Both the position numbers and the translations under genes were made by a program. A stretch of DNA of 64,000 nt from JAWWOW01 sp033851265. Lineage in GTDB: Bacteria; Actinomycetota; Actinomycetes; JAWWOW01. The stretch covers positions 431,863-495,862 of the forward strand of contig JAWWOW010000003.1 in assembly GCA_033851265.1 (NCBI GenBank), in the 5' to 3' direction. The notes beneath the pieces were generated by a model that was not told the DNA's origin, made no database searches, and saw nothing but the letters and a program-made list of their open reading frames with translations. How positions within the stretch are numbered: position 1 is the stretch's first letter; each line of letters begins with the position of its first letter. Below, one piece after another: positions 45,805 to 54,492 of this stretch.

Positions 45805-45810
45805 TAGGCT
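45805..45810 (+). promoter_or_regulatory. -10 box of the class V aminotransferase gene
   Basis: TAGGCT ends 7 nt before the GTG at 45818. Confidence 0.55.
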
Positions 45811-45817
45811 CGATCGT

Positions 45818-46975
45818 GTGCCGAGCGATATGCATCAGGACCTACTCGCACGCCGAGACGACTACCCGATCCTGTCGCGGCGTACGTATCTGGTGACCCA
45901 CTCACTCGGCGCGATGCATCGGGGGACCCGGGACCGGCTTGCCGAATACGCGGATGTCTGGGCCACTGACGGCGTTGTTGCGTGGGAGCACTGGATAGCC
46001 GAGATGGCCAGGATCGCGGACCTCGTCGGCACGATCATCGGCGCGCCGCCCGGCACAACTGTGCTCCGCGCAAACGTCGCGTCGGCGCTCGCTGACCTGG
46101 CGAGTGCGATCGACTTCACCGGCCGTCGCAACAAGGTTGTCTATTCAGCGCTCGAATGGCCTGGCAGCCATTACCTCTGGCGCCAGCACCGGAAGTTCGG
46201 TGCCCGCGCCGTCGTCGTACCCGCCGACTCGGACGGTGTGGGGTTCGACCTGCAGCGATTCCTGCGCGCGATCGACGCGGACACGGCGATTGTTCCGATC
46301 AGTCACGTCTTGTTTCGTACGTCGACCCTCGTCGATGTGCGATCAATCGTCGAGCGGGCACACGCGGTCGGCGCTCTCGTCGTCCTCGATACCTACCAGT
46401 CCGCTGGCACAGTGCCGTTCAGTGTGAGCGAGCTCGACGTCGACGCTGCAGTGGGCGGCTCGGTCAAGTATCTGTGTGGCGGGCCCGGCAACGGCTATCT
46501 CTACGTTGCACCGCGGCTGGTCGAGCAACTTCGACCGGCGAGCGTCGGATGGTTCGGGCACAAGCGGCCGTTCGACTTCGCGTTCGAGGAGATCGAGTAC
46601 GCCGAGGGCATCCGCCGGTTCACCGGGGGAACTCCCAACGTCCCGGCGGCCTACGCCGCCGAGCCGGCGTACCAAGCCCTTGTCGACATCGGTATCGACC
46701 GTGTTCGCGAACGGTCCGTCTCGCTGACACAGCCGCTGCTCGAAGGAGCCCTCGAGCGCGGGTTCGCGGTCCGGTCACCCGTCGATCCGCGGTGGCGGGG
46801 AGGGCATGTCACGATCGACCCTGGTGATGCGCAACGTGTGCACGAAGAGTTGATAGCGCGAAACTTCGTGATCGACCATCGGCCCGGCGTCGGCATCCGC
46901 GTCGGCCCACACTTCTACAACACAGCAGAGGAATGCACGGCATTGCTGGATGAGATGGAAAAGATCCGTGGCTGA
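45818..46975 (+). CDS. Class V aminotransferase-fold PLP enzyme (kynureninase/desulfurase-like)
   Basis: 385 residues from GTG 45818 (V-P-S-D-M-H-Q-D-L). The PLP lysine is in G-G-S-V-K-Y-L-C-G-G-P-G-N-G-Y-L-Y-V, the cofactor Asp is in V-V-L-D-T-Y-Q-S-A-G, and R-F-T-G-G-T-P-N-V-P lies on the substrate side. H-S-L-G-A-M-H-R-G near the N-terminus and the overall length favour a kynureninase-like group over cysteine desulfurases. No tryptophan genes are nearby. It overlaps the DUF4245 gene by 8 bp, so the two are coupled although unrelated in type. Confidence 0.85.
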   Translation: MPSDMHQDLLARRDDYPILSRRTYLVTHSLGAMHRGTRDRLAEYADVWATDGVVAWEHWIAEMARIADLVGTIIGAPPGTTVLRANVASALADLASAIDFTGRRNKVVYSALEWPGSHYLWRQHRKFGARAVVVPADSDGVGFDLQRFLRAIDADTAIVPISHVLFRTSTLVDVRSIVERAHAVGALVVLDTYQSAGTVPFSVSELDVDAAVGGSVKYLCGGPGNGYLYVAPRLVEQLRPASVGWFGHKRPFDFAFEEIEYAEGIRRFTGGTPNVPAAYAAEPAYQALVDIGIDRVRERSVSLTQPLLEGALERGFAVRSPVDPRWRGGHVTIDPGDAQRVHEELIARNFVIDHRPGVGIRVGPHFYNTAEECTALLDEMEKIRG

Positions 46976-47501
46976 GGCCTCCGCGCGCCGGACCGGCTAC
47001 AAGTTGTCGAACATGCTGATCGCCCTCGGCGTGATGTTCGTCGTCATCATGATTGCCGTCCTGATCGTGCCGCGCCGCAGTTACGAAGCGGTGAAGGTCG
47101 TGAACACGGCCGACGTCATTCGTGGTGCGCAACGCCTGGCGCCATACCCCGTGCTCGTGCCGCAGCAACTGCCGACGGGATGGCGACCGACGAGTGTGCG
47201 GCTGTCTGCTCCCGAACGCGAAGGTGACTCGACCGGCCTGCACATCGGTTACGTCACTCCGCTCGACGACTACGCCGCGCTTGAAGAGTCCAACGAGAAG
47301 CCGCGCTCATTTGTCACGCTCATGACGCAGCACGGGAAGCTCGACGGCGTACAGAGCATCAACGGTGTGCTGTGGGACCGGCGCTTTTCGGCGGAACGCA
47401 AAGTCCGCTCGCTCGTCCGCTCGATCGGCAACGCAACGATCGTGGTGACTGGCAACGCGTCGTACGACGAGCTCGGCGTACTCGCCTCGTCATTGCGTTG
47501 A
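46968..47501 (+). CDS. DUF4245-type membrane protein
   Basis: 177 residues from GTG 46968. One N-terminal helix (about 17-37) follows a short basic cytoplasmic segment; the rest is an extracytoplasmic domain with L-P-T-G-W-R-P-T-S-V-R near 75 and a G-V-L-W-D-R-R-F-S motif. It corresponds to Rv1100, beside glpX and xseB in mycobacteria. Function unknown. Its 3' end overlaps the convergent xseB by 12 bp. Confidence 0.85.
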   Translation: MAEASARRTGYKLSNMLIALGVMFVVIMIAVLIVPRRSYEAVKVVNTADVIRGAQRLAPYPVLVPQQLPTGWRPTSVRLSAPEREGDSTGLHIGYVTPLDDYAALEESNEKPRSFVTLMTQHGKLDGVQSINGVLWDRRFSAERKVRSLVRSIGNATIVVTGNASYDELGVLASSLR

Positions 47502-47696
47502 GGCGTCGCGCGCAGCCTCCAGTTTCGCGCGGGCGCCGTCGAGCCAGGCCTGACAGATCGCGGCAAGCTCCTCGCCGCGTTCCCAGAGCGCGAGCGACTC
47601 TTCGAGCGGTACCCCGCCCGACTCGAGACGACGGACCACCTCGACGAGCTCGTCGCGGGCCTGCTCGTAACTGAGGGCATCGTTCCCGTCGGGCAC
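47490..47696 (-). CDS. xseB: Exodeoxyribonuclease VII small subunit
   Basis: 68 residues, normal for the family. Two helices with the signature L-S-Y-E-Q-A-R-D-E-L-V-E-V-V-R-R-L-E-S-G-G-V-P-L-E-E-S-L and L-W-E-R-G-E-E-L. It binds XseA to form the nuclease that trims single-stranded DNA during mismatch and damage repair. GTG start 9 bp after xseA. Confidence 0.95.
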   Translation of the reverse strand: MPDGNDALSYEQARDELVEVVRRLESGGVPLEESLALWERGEELAAICQAWLDGARAKLEAARDASTQ

Positions 47697-47705
47697 GGGC
47701 GAAGC

Positions 47706-48923
47706 CTAGGGCTCGCGACCGGAAACGGTGACTGACAGCCGGCCATTTGCGAGACGTACGCCGAGGGACTCACCGTCATCGATCGCGGCGGAGTCACGAA
47801 CAACTGCGCCGTCCGCGCGCTGCACCACTGCATACCCGCGCTCGAGCGTCGCGGCTGGGGACAGCGCGCGAACGCGGGCTGTCGTGTGCGCAAGGTCGGC
47901 GATGGCTGCGTCGATGCCGGTGGTCGCGCTCCGACGTGCACGCGCGAGGAGTGCGACCAGCTCCTCGGCTCGGCGATCGATGTCGCGGGTCGGTTCGGCC
48001 AGCACCGGCCGCGCGCGCACAGCCGCGAGGCCCTGCGCTTCGGCGTCGAGGCGACCGAGCAGCACCCGTCGGCCGCGGTCCCGAAGCCCGGTGATGAGTG
48101 ATGTCTGCTCGGCCACGTCGGGCACAACCAGTTTCCCGGCGTCGGTCGGTGTCGATGCGCGCACGTCGGCGACGAGGTCGACGAGTGGCGTGTCCTGCTC
48201 ATGCCCGATTGCACTCACTACGGGTGTGCGACAGGCCGCGACTGCGCGGCACAGCGCCTCATCGGAGAAGGGCAGCAAGTCCTCGACCGACCCACCACCG
48301 CGTGCGAGCACGATCACGTCGGTTGCCGGGTCGAGGTCGAGACGTCGCACGGCGGCGGTCACCTCCGCAACCGCGGCCGGGCCTTGTACGGCGACCGGTT
48401 CGATACGGAACTCCACAGCTGGCCAGCGGCGGCGAGCATTTTCATAAACGTCGCGCTCCGCGGCGCTTGCTCGTCCGCACACCAGGCCCACCACGCGGGG
48501 GAGGAACGGCAGTCGTTGTTTGCGTTCTGGGGCGAACAAGCCTTCTGCAGCCAGCACTTGCCGGAGCCGCTCCAGTCGTGCGAGCAGTTCGCCCAAGCCA
48601 ACCGGCCGGACGTCGTACGCCTCGAGGGAGAGGGTGCCGCGCCCGAGATAGAAGGTCGGCTTTGCCCACACGACCACCCGCGCACCATCGGCAAGTGGCG
48701 GCACGCAGGCGTCGATGACATCCCCGCGACAGGTGATCTGCAGCGACACTTCGGCAACCGGGTCGCGCAGCGTCAGGAACACCATGGCGGCGCCCGGACG
48801 ACGGTTGATCTGGGTGACCTGACCTTCGATCCAGATCCGGCCAAGCCGGCCGACCCAGTCACCGATTGCGCGCGCGACGGTGCGAACCGGAAGCGGGTGT
48901 TCAGCGGACGACGAGAGGGCCAC
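47706..48923 (-). CDS. xseA: Exodeoxyribonuclease VII large subunit
   Basis: 405 residues. The N-terminal OB fold (I-W-I-E-G-Q-V-T-Q-I-N-R-R-P-G-A-A-M-V-F-L-T-L-R-D) binds DNA. The catalytic core includes V-L-A-R-G-G-G-S-V-E-D-L-L-P-F-S-D-E and V-S-A-I-G-H-E-Q-D-T-P-L-V-D-L-V-A-D-V-R-A-S-T-P-T. A shortened coiled coil and the C-terminal L-E-R-G-Y-A-V-V motif follow. GTG start with TAGTCT 6 nt upstream; xseA and xseB form one unit. Confidence 0.95.
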   Translation of the reverse strand: MALSSSAEHPLPVRTVARAIGDWVGRLGRIWIEGQVTQINRRPGAAMVFLTLRDPVAEVSLQITCRGDVIDACVPPLADGARVVVWAKPTFYLGRGTLSLEAYDVRPVGLGELLARLERLRQVLAAEGLFAPERKQRLPFLPRVVGLVCGRASAAERDVYENARRRWPAVEFRIEPVAVQGPAAVAEVTAAVRRLDLDPATDVIVLARGGGSVEDLLPFSDEALCRAVAACRTPVVSAIGHEQDTPLVDLVADVRASTPTDAGKLVVPDVAEQTSLITGLRDRGRRVLLGRLDAEAQGLAAVRARPVLAEPTRDIDRRAEELVALLARARRSATTGIDAAIADLAHTTARVRALSPAATLERGYAVVQRADGAVVRDSAAIDDGESLGVRLANGRLSVTVSGREP

Positions 48924-48929
48924 GCCGCG

Positions 48930-48935
48930 AGACTA
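48930..48935 (-). promoter_or_regulatory. -10 box of xseA (leaderless type)
   Basis: TAGTCT on the minus strand, 6 nt before the GTG at 48923. Confidence 0.6.
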
Positions 48936-48940
48936 GGTGC

Positions 48941-49588
48941 TCAGCTAGCCGACAGTTTTGCGATGCGGTTCTCGAGCATGGTTACAACGGGCAGCCGGTT
49001 GGCGTGGGCCTTTTCGTAGTCGAGGATCTGCACGAGCGACGCCAGGTCGAGTCGGGCCAGCCGCGCGCGCAACGACGGCAACGTCAGATGGTCGTAGTCA
49101 GGAAGTGGTAGCTCGTCGTGGCTCAACGCCGCACCGGGCGGGGTCGTCGCCGAGATTCGGTCCTCGGCAGCCGCCGCGATCGCGCTCGCCGTGCCCGGGG
49201 CGCCGACCTCGACCGCCTCCGCGGGTGGCACCTCGGTTGGCGCTGAGGTGAGCGTGCGCACCTCCGGCACGGGTGACTTAACGATGGTCGGACGAGTGGG
49301 AGTCATCTCGGGCGGCGGTATGGGAGAGGACATGGGGTCAGGCGCCGGGGGGACGTGACCGTCATCGATCTGGCCACGTCGATGACCCAGCTCGAGCGCC
49401 TTCATCGCGACGCCGAGCGCCGGGCCGGCGGCCTTGGCGCCGATCGTCAACGGCAGCTTGATCGCGGTCTTGGCCCCCAGCGACGCCAATGCCTTCAGCG
49501 TGCCGACTGGGTCGGCCGCTATCGCGGAAGCGGTCATGGCAACCGTCGCGGTTGCCTTCTCGCGAAAGCTGGTCGGCTCGTCGTCCAT
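48941..49588 (-). CDS. Lipid-droplet-associated-type protein (Rv1109c-like)
   Basis: 215 residues. N-terminal amphipathic or membrane-associating Ala/Leu/Lys segment (residues 10-70) of repeated A-x-x-A patterns. A Pro-rich low-complexity middle (about 75-140) follows. The conserved C-terminal helical unit is L-P-D-Y-D-H-L-T-L-P-S-L-R-A-R-L-A-R-L-D then L-V-Q-I-L-D-Y-E-K-A-H-A-N-R. Its position between xseA and ispH matches Rv1109c, which I recall being named a lipid-droplet-associated protein. GAGGGG lies 5 nt before the ATG. Confidence 0.75.
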   Translation of the reverse strand: MDDEPTSFREKATATVAMTASAIAADPVGTLKALASLGAKTAIKLPLTIGAKAAGPALGVAMKALELGHRRGQIDDGHVPPAPDPMSSPIPPPEMTPTRPTIVKSPVPEVRTLTSAPTEVPPAEAVEVGAPGTASAIAAAAEDRISATTPPGAALSHDELPLPDYDHLTLPSLRARLARLDLASLVQILDYEKAHANRLPVVTMLENRIAKLSAS

Positions 49589-49664
49589 CGAATCCCCTCG
49601 TGCCTGGTGAATTTGCCGTTGTTCACCGATGCCCGGCGAACAGCAGGCCTAATCGAAGCGCACC

Positions 49665-49670
49665 TACGAT
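49665..49670 (+). promoter_or_regulatory. -10 box of ispH (leaderless type)
   Basis: TACGAT ends 6 nt before the GTG at 49677. Confidence 0.6.
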
Positions 49671-49676
49671 GGGGCA

Positions 49677-50654
49677 GTGACAGCGGCTCCGAATTCGTCC
49701 TCACCAGCGTCTGGCAAGCGAGTCCTCCTCGCCAAACCGCGTGGTTACTGCGCGGGGGTCGACCGGGCCGTTCAGACCGTCGAACGCGCCTTGGAGCAGT
49801 ACGGCGCGCCCGTCTACGTCCGCAAGCAGATCGTGCATAACACGCACGTGGTCAGCGCGCTCGAGGCGCGTGGTGCCGTGTTCGTCGAAGAAGCCGAGGA
49901 GGTGCCCGAGGGCGCGGTCGTCGTCTTCTCCGCCCATGGCGTCGCGCCGACCGTTCATGACGAAGCGAAGCGGCGCAACCTCCGGACCATCGACGCGACC
50001 TGCCCCCTCGTCACGAAGGTGCACAACGAGGCGCGGCGGTTTGCCACCGAGGGTTACGAAATCTTGCTCATCGGTCACGACGGACATGAAGAAGTTGTGG
50101 GGACGACCGGGGAGGCGCCGGAAGCCATCACTCTTGTCGACAGCCCGGATTCCGCGGAGCGCGTGCACGTTGCGCACACCGAGCGGCTCGTCTGGTTGTC
50201 GCAGACCACGCTGTCCGTCGACGAGACGCTAGAGACCGTCAGCCGACTCCGCGACCGGTTCCCTGCCCTCGAGGATCCGCCGAGCGACGACATCTGTTAC
50301 GCGACGCAAAACCGTCAGACCGCCGTCAAGGCCATCGCACCGCAGGTCGACCTCTTCCTCGTCGTCGGATCGGCCAACTCCTCAAACTCCGTCCGCATGG
50401 TCGAAGTTGCGCTCGCTGCCGGCGCGTCTGCCGCTTTCCTCGTCGAGGACGCCAGCGCGATCGATCCCGCGGCTCTTGATGGTGTGCAGGCCGTTGGACT
50501 GTCGAGCGGGGCGTCCGTGCCGGAGGTTCTCGTTGCCGACGTTCTGGCATGGCTCGCGGATCGGGGCTACGCCGAGGTCACGGAGGTCGACACTGCCGAG
50601 GAGCGACTCGCGTTCGCGCTTCCGCGCGAGCTACGCGTGCGCCCGGCCGGCTAG
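49677..50654 (+). CDS. ispH: 4-Hydroxy-3-methylbut-2-enyl diphosphate reductase
   Basis: 325 residues from GTG. Three cysteines hold the [4Fe-4S] cluster: Cys25 (R-G-Y-C-A-G-V), Cys109 (D-A-T-C-P-L-V) and Cys207 (D-D-I-C-Y-A-T-Q-N-R-Q). It performs the last step of the MEP pathway, giving IPP and DMAPP, which feeds the prenyl transferase at 38680. The last 24 bp overlap the convergent DUF6542-type gene. Confidence 0.97.
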   Translation: MTAAPNSSSPASGKRVLLAKPRGYCAGVDRAVQTVERALEQYGAPVYVRKQIVHNTHVVSALEARGAVFVEEAEEVPEGAVVVFSAHGVAPTVHDEAKRRNLRTIDATCPLVTKVHNEARRFATEGYEILLIGHDGHEEVVGTTGEAPEAITLVDSPDSAERVHVAHTERLVWLSQTTLSVDETLETVSRLRDRFPALEDPPSDDICYATQNRQTAVKAIAPQVDLFLVVGSANSSNSVRMVEVALAAGASAAFLVEDASAIDPAALDGVQAVGLSSGASVPEVLVADVLAWLADRGYAEVTEVDTAEERLAFALPRELRVRPAG

Positions 50655-51263
50655 CCCGCGACGGGACCGCTCCGACCGGCGGTTGGCGATCGCCCGGGCT
50701 CCTGCGATGACCGCGGCAGTTGCCGTCGCCATGATGAGCGACGGTGCCGCATTGATCATGGTGATGGCCACCGCTTCCACGAGCTTGAGGAGCGAGCCGA
50801 GCCCGGACCCCTCGACGAGCCCAGCAACCGCGGCGACGAGGGCGTACACCAGCGGGACGAGAACGACGGAGGCGAGCAAGTCTTCGCCGTGCACGGTTGC
50901 GGCCGCGAGTGCTGCTGCCACCACGAACGCAATCGTGAACACCGTGCGCAAGCCGCTGCCGGTCGCGACATCCACTCCGGCGCCGAGCGCCGCGAGGATC
51001 AATACGACGATCGTTGCACCGGCCGCGGTCAGCCCCCGCTGATCACCGAAGGCCGGCCGGCGCCCGGTGTAATGCTGCGGAGCGCGCGACCGCACGCGTG
51101 CAGGTGCGGGGACAACGGTGCGTGCCGTGCCACCAGCGGAGTCACGGGACCAGGTCGCCGCTGGGTGTTCGACAGCCGGCGGGGCGTCACCGCGACCAGT
51201 CGGCTGGGGCCGCGCCCACCACGCCTCTGGGACGTGTTCCGCAGGATCGCGGTCGGCGGGCAT
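50631..51263 (-). CDS. DUF6542-type membrane protein (Rv1111c-like)
   Basis: 210 residues. A disordered N-terminal region rich in Pro, Arg and Ala (1-70) precedes four to five hydrophobic helices (about 76-200) beginning R-G-L-T-A-A-G-A-T-I-V-V-L. It is found next to ispH in many actinobacteria; role unknown. A TACGGT box lies 6 nt before the ATG. I see no catalytic motif. Confidence 0.8.
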   Translation of the reverse strand: MPADRDPAEHVPEAWWARPQPTGRGDAPPAVEHPAATWSRDSAGGTARTVVPAPARVRSRAPQHYTGRRPAFGDQRGLTAAGATIVVLILAALGAGVDVATGSGLRTVFTIAFVVAAALAAATVHGEDLLASVVLVPLVYALVAAVAGLVEGSGLGSLLKLVEAVAITMINAAPSLIMATATAAVIAGARAIANRRSERSRRGLAGRAHA

Positions 51264-51269
51264 CCAACA

Positions 51270-51275
51270 ACCGTA
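51270..51275 (-). promoter_or_regulatory. -10 box of the DUF6542-type gene (leaderless type)
   Basis: TACGGT on the minus strand, 6 nt before the ATG at 51263, downstream of rmuC. Confidence 0.55.
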
Positions 51276-51287
51276 TCCCGCGGATAG

Positions 51288-52307
51288 TCACCCAGCGCGC
51301 AACTCCGGCGCCGAGACGAGCCGGGGCGACTCCTCCACCTGCGCCGGCGTAGTCAGCTCGGCGCCGCCCACCCCCAGCGTTGGGAAACGTCGTGCCGTAA
51401 CCAGGACACGTGACTCCAGTGACCCCAGAGTCTGGTTGTAGCTCGTGACCGCACCGGTCAACGACCGGCCCAGCTTGTCGAGGTGACCGCCCATCGTGCC
51501 CAGTCGCGTGTAGAGCTCACGACCGAGCTCGCAGACCTCGCGTGCGTTGGCAGCGAGCGCCTCCTGCCGCCAGGTGTAGGCGATCGTGCGCAGCAACGCG
51601 ACGAGCGTGGACGGTGTCGCAAGCACGACGTCGTTGGCGAACGCTGTCTCTTGCAGCGATGGATCCACACGTAGCGCCGCGTCGAGGATCGCATCGCTCG
51701 GCACGAACAACACCACGAACTCCGGTGTCGGCTCGAAGCGCGACCAGTACTCCTTTGCCGCGAGCTCCTTCACTCGCTCCCGAACCTGTCGGGCATGTGC
51801 CTGCAGCCGTTCCTCCCGGGTGGGTTCGTCGCGCGCCTCCATGGCCTCGAGGTACGCCGAGAACGGCACCTTGGCATCGACCACCACGCGCTTGCCGCCG
51901 GCGAGGTGCACAACCACGTCGGGTCGGAGCACTCCGTCATCGCCGCCGACAGTCGGCTGCTCGCTGAAGTCGCAATGCTCGAGCGCTCCCGCTGCCTCGA
52001 TGACTCGTCGCAGCTGCATCTCACCCCAGCGACCTCGTGTGTGCGGTGCGCGCAACGCGTTGACCAGCGCCGACGTCTCCGTGCGGACCTGGTCTGAGCT
52101 GTCACGGACATGACCGAGGGAGGCGAGCACCTCGCCGTAGGCCCGCTCACGCCCCGCCTCGATCGCGTGCAACTGGCTGTCGAGCCGCTCGAGCGCGTGC
52201 TCGAGAACTGCGTCACGCGCCGGCGGGACCGCGCTGCGGCGCACGAGCACGAACGCGCCAACGATGCCGAGGCCGAGACCCACCACAAGAGCAAAGGCAA
52301 TGTCCAT
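51288..52307 (-). CDS. rmuC: DNA recombination protein RmuC
   Basis: 339 residues, shorter than the roughly 475-residue E. coli protein. An N-terminal membrane anchor (2-23) is followed by a coiled coil (about 35-85). The PD-(D/E)xK-like domain includes G-R-W-G-E-M-Q-L-R-R-V-I-E, R-P-D-V-V-V-H-L and V-V-V-D-A-K-V-P-F-S-A-Y, with F-V-P-S-D-A downstream. It limits inversions at short inverted repeats. It is divergent from ychF across 38 bp. Confidence 0.93.
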   Translation of the reverse strand: MDIAFALVVGLGLGIVGAFVLVRRSAVPPARDAVLEHALERLDSQLHAIEAGRERAYGEVLASLGHVRDSSDQVRTETSALVNALRAPHTRGRWGEMQLRRVIEAAGALEHCDFSEQPTVGGDDGVLRPDVVVHLAGGKRVVVDAKVPFSAYLEAMEARDEPTREERLQAHARQVRERVKELAAKEYWSRFEPTPEFVVLFVPSDAILDAALRVDPSLQETAFANDVVLATPSTLVALLRTIAYTWRQEALAANAREVCELGRELYTRLGTMGGHLDKLGRSLTGAVTSYNQTLGSLESRVLVTARRFPTLGVGGAELTTPAQVEESPRLVSAPELRAG

Positions 52308-52333
52308 GAGGCAACTGTGGCGAGGGGGTCCGA

Positions 52334-52339
52334 CAGAAT
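52334..52339 (+). promoter_or_regulatory. -10 box of ychF (leaderless type, weaker)
   Basis: CAGAAT ends 6 nt before the ATG at 52346; no ribosome site is visible. Confidence 0.4.
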
Positions 52340-52345
52340 CACCGT

Positions 52346-53422
52346 ATGAGCCTCACCGTGGGAATCGTCGGCCTGCCCAATGTGGGCAAGTCCACGGTGT
52401 TCAACGCGCTCACGAAGAACTCCGTGCTCGCGGCCAACTACCCGTTCGCGACGATCGAGCCGAATGTCGGCGTGGTCGGCGTACCCGACGCTCGACTGCC
52501 CGTCCTCGGGGAGCTGTTCTCGGCCGCGCGCATCATGCCGGCCACGGTGAGCTTCGTCGACATCGCCGGGCTGGTTCGCGGGGCGAGCGAAGGGCAGGGG
52601 CTCGGCAACCGCTTCCTTGCCAACATTCGCGACAGCGATGCGATCTGCCAGGTCGTACGCGCATTCGAGGACCCGGACGTCACGCACGTGGAAGGCAGGG
52701 TCGACCCTGCCGACGACATCGAGACCATCAACACCGAGCTCATCCTGGCCGATTTGCAAACCGTCGACGGGCGCATCGAGAAACTCACCCGGGAAGCGCG
52801 CATGCAACCGGCCAAGCGCGCGGAGTTAGCCGCGGTCGAGCATGCGCGAAGCGTCCTGGACGCGGGCCGACCGATATCCGCTGACCGGACGGTCGACATG
52901 GAAGCGATCAGCGACCTGCATCTATTGACGGCCAAGCCGTTCATCTATGTCTTCAACGTGGATGACGATGCGCTCGGTGATACCGACCTGCAGGAGCGAC
53001 TCCGCAAACTCGTTGCACCCGCGGAGACGGTGTTCTTGTCGGCGAAACTGGAATCCGAGCTGGCAGAGCTCGATGACGACGAGGCTGCCGAGCTGTTGCG
53101 CGAAGTCGGTCAGGACGAACGCGGTCTCGACCAACTCGCACACGCCGGGTTCGCCGCGCTCGGCCTGCAGACGTTCCTGACCGCCGGTCCCAAGGAGGCG
53201 CGGGCCTGGACGATCCGCCGCGGGTCAACCGCGCCCGAGGCCGCCGGCGTCATCCACACCGACTTCCAACGTGGCTTCATCAAGGCGGAGGTCGTTTCCT
53301 ACGACGACCTGGTCGCTGCCGGCTCCATGAACGACGCGCGCGCCGCCGGCAAGGTGCGCATGGAAGGCAAGGACTACGTGATGGCGGACGGCGACGTCGT
53401 GGAGTTCCGCTTCAACGTCTGA
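52346..53422 (+). CDS. ychF: Redox-regulated ribosome-binding ATPase YchF
   Basis: 358 residues. P-loop G-L-P-N-V-G-K-S-T (8-16), switch II D-I-A-G-L-V-R-G-A-S-E-G-Q-G-L-G-N, and N-V-D-D in the G4 position, which gives ATP rather than GTP preference. A coiled-coil insertion follows, and the TGS domain lies at the C-terminus (D-F-Q-R-G-F-I-K-A-E-V, then R-M-E-G-K-D-Y-V-M-A-D-G-D-V-V-E-F). An OLA1/YchF-family translation and stress factor. Confidence 0.97.
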   Translation: MSLTVGIVGLPNVGKSTVFNALTKNSVLAANYPFATIEPNVGVVGVPDARLPVLGELFSAARIMPATVSFVDIAGLVRGASEGQGLGNRFLANIRDSDAICQVVRAFEDPDVTHVEGRVDPADDIETINTELILADLQTVDGRIEKLTREARMQPAKRAELAAVEHARSVLDAGRPISADRTVDMEAISDLHLLTAKPFIYVFNVDDDALGDTDLQERLRKLVAPAETVFLSAKLESELAELDDDEAAELLREVGQDERGLDQLAHAGFAALGLQTFLTAGPKEARAWTIRRGSTAPEAAGVIHTDFQRGFIKAEVVSYDDLVAAGSMNDARAAGKVRMEGKDYVMADGDVVEFRFNV

Positions 53423-53432
53423 TCACGCCGGA

Positions 53433-54251
53433 CTATGAGGTCGGAATCTCCGTCGACAGACAGCCGCTGATGAGGCCTGGGGTCCCGGCCATGCAGTACG
53501 CCACCTTCTGCACTTCGCCGACGTACTGGTCCGTGTTGGCGGAGCCCGACGGCAGGGGGTACTTGTTCGCGACGCTGAGAGCGCTGGTCGACGTGATCGC
53601 GCCGGGGCTAGGGACCGTCCACTGGTTTGTGGTCGTGGCTGATCCCAGGGGAGTGACGCGAAGGATGAACGTGCGGGTCCCGGTGGTGGTGACGCCCTCC
53701 ATGCAATGCACGACATACGTCGTGCCGTCGACGAGGGCGACCGAGGACTTGCGCGGCCACACTGACGTGGGGGTCTGGGAGCCGGCGACACGGCACTGCG
53801 GGTACACCGCGGTCTTGCTGATGCCGCAGTTGGAGAGTTGCAGCTTCACCTGAGCCACGTTGTTACCGAACCGGCCGATCTGGGTGAGGTTCGGGGAGTC
53901 GGAGAAGCAGCCGGCCACCGGAGCGGTGTAGGTGAACCTGATGGCGACCCCCACCGACTTGGTCTCGGCCACGTTGATCGTCGAGCCGGTGTTCGGCTTG
54001 GCCTTGCCGACCGACCCTTGCGAGGTCTGATCGCCGGTGAAGTACACCCCGGTCGGTGTCGGGCTCCAGGTGCCGATGAGCTGCAGCGGCACCGCGGTGA
54101 ACGCCGCCGCGCCGTTGGCCACGATCGAGCCGCTGGTCTGCGACAGGTCGTAGCTGTAGAGGCTGTACGCCGTCGCGGCGTCGGCACGCGGAGCCGTCAG
54201 CGCGCAGGCAGCCATCGCCAGGGCGACCGCAACCACGGACTTTGCGCGCAA
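53433..54251 (-). CDS. Secreted hypothetical protein
   Basis: 272 residues. Start TTG 54251 follows GGGGGAGG by 4 nt; no ATG is available. A clear signal peptide ends A-D-A (about residue 25). The mature part is beta-rich with many Thr/Ser/Gly, six Cys (F-S-D, S-N-C-G, P-Q-C-R, H-C-M-E, Y-C-M-A, G-C-L-S contexts) suitable for disulfides, and no catalytic motif. It resembles secreted concanavalin/jelly-roll-type proteins of unknown role. It is divergent from the secreted G1 peptidase. Confidence 0.78.
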   Translation of the reverse strand: MRAKSVVAVALAMAACALTAPRADAATAYSLYSYDLSQTSGSIVANGAAAFTAVPLQLIGTWSPTPTGVYFTGDQTSQGSVGKAKPNTGSTINVAETKSVGVAIRFTYTAPVAGCFSDSPNLTQIGRFGNNVAQVKLQLSNCGISKTAVYPQCRVAGSQTPTSVWPRKSSVALVDGTTYVVHCMEGVTTTGTRTFILRVTPLGSATTTNQWTVPSPGAITSTSALSVANKYPLPSGSANTDQYVGEVQKVAYCMAGTPGLISGCLSTEIPTS

Positions 54252-54492
54252 TGGACCTCCCCCGTGCTGGGCACGCTGCGTGACCGATCTGCCCCATGAT
54301 CAGGTCTGCCAAACGGCGTCCGCAACCGAGGGTCATCAAACGGTAGCCTGCTGCGACCCCAGAGGCCTGAGTGACGACCGCCGCCCTTCGAACGCCTGTT
54401 TGTGAAGCCGTCTCCTCGGGGCAGGAACAGTCGTTGTGCTCCGAGAAGCGTGCCCGGCCGGCCGCTCCGCCCCCCATCCGAGGAGAACACTC
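54252..54492. other. Divergent promoter region between two secreted-protein genes
   Basis: 240 bp. On the plus strand TAGCCT (about 54343-54348) is a plausible -10 giving a leader of about 140 nt before the G1 peptidase. GAGGAG at 54479 is its ribosome site. I see no recognisable riboswitch. Confidence 0.4.
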
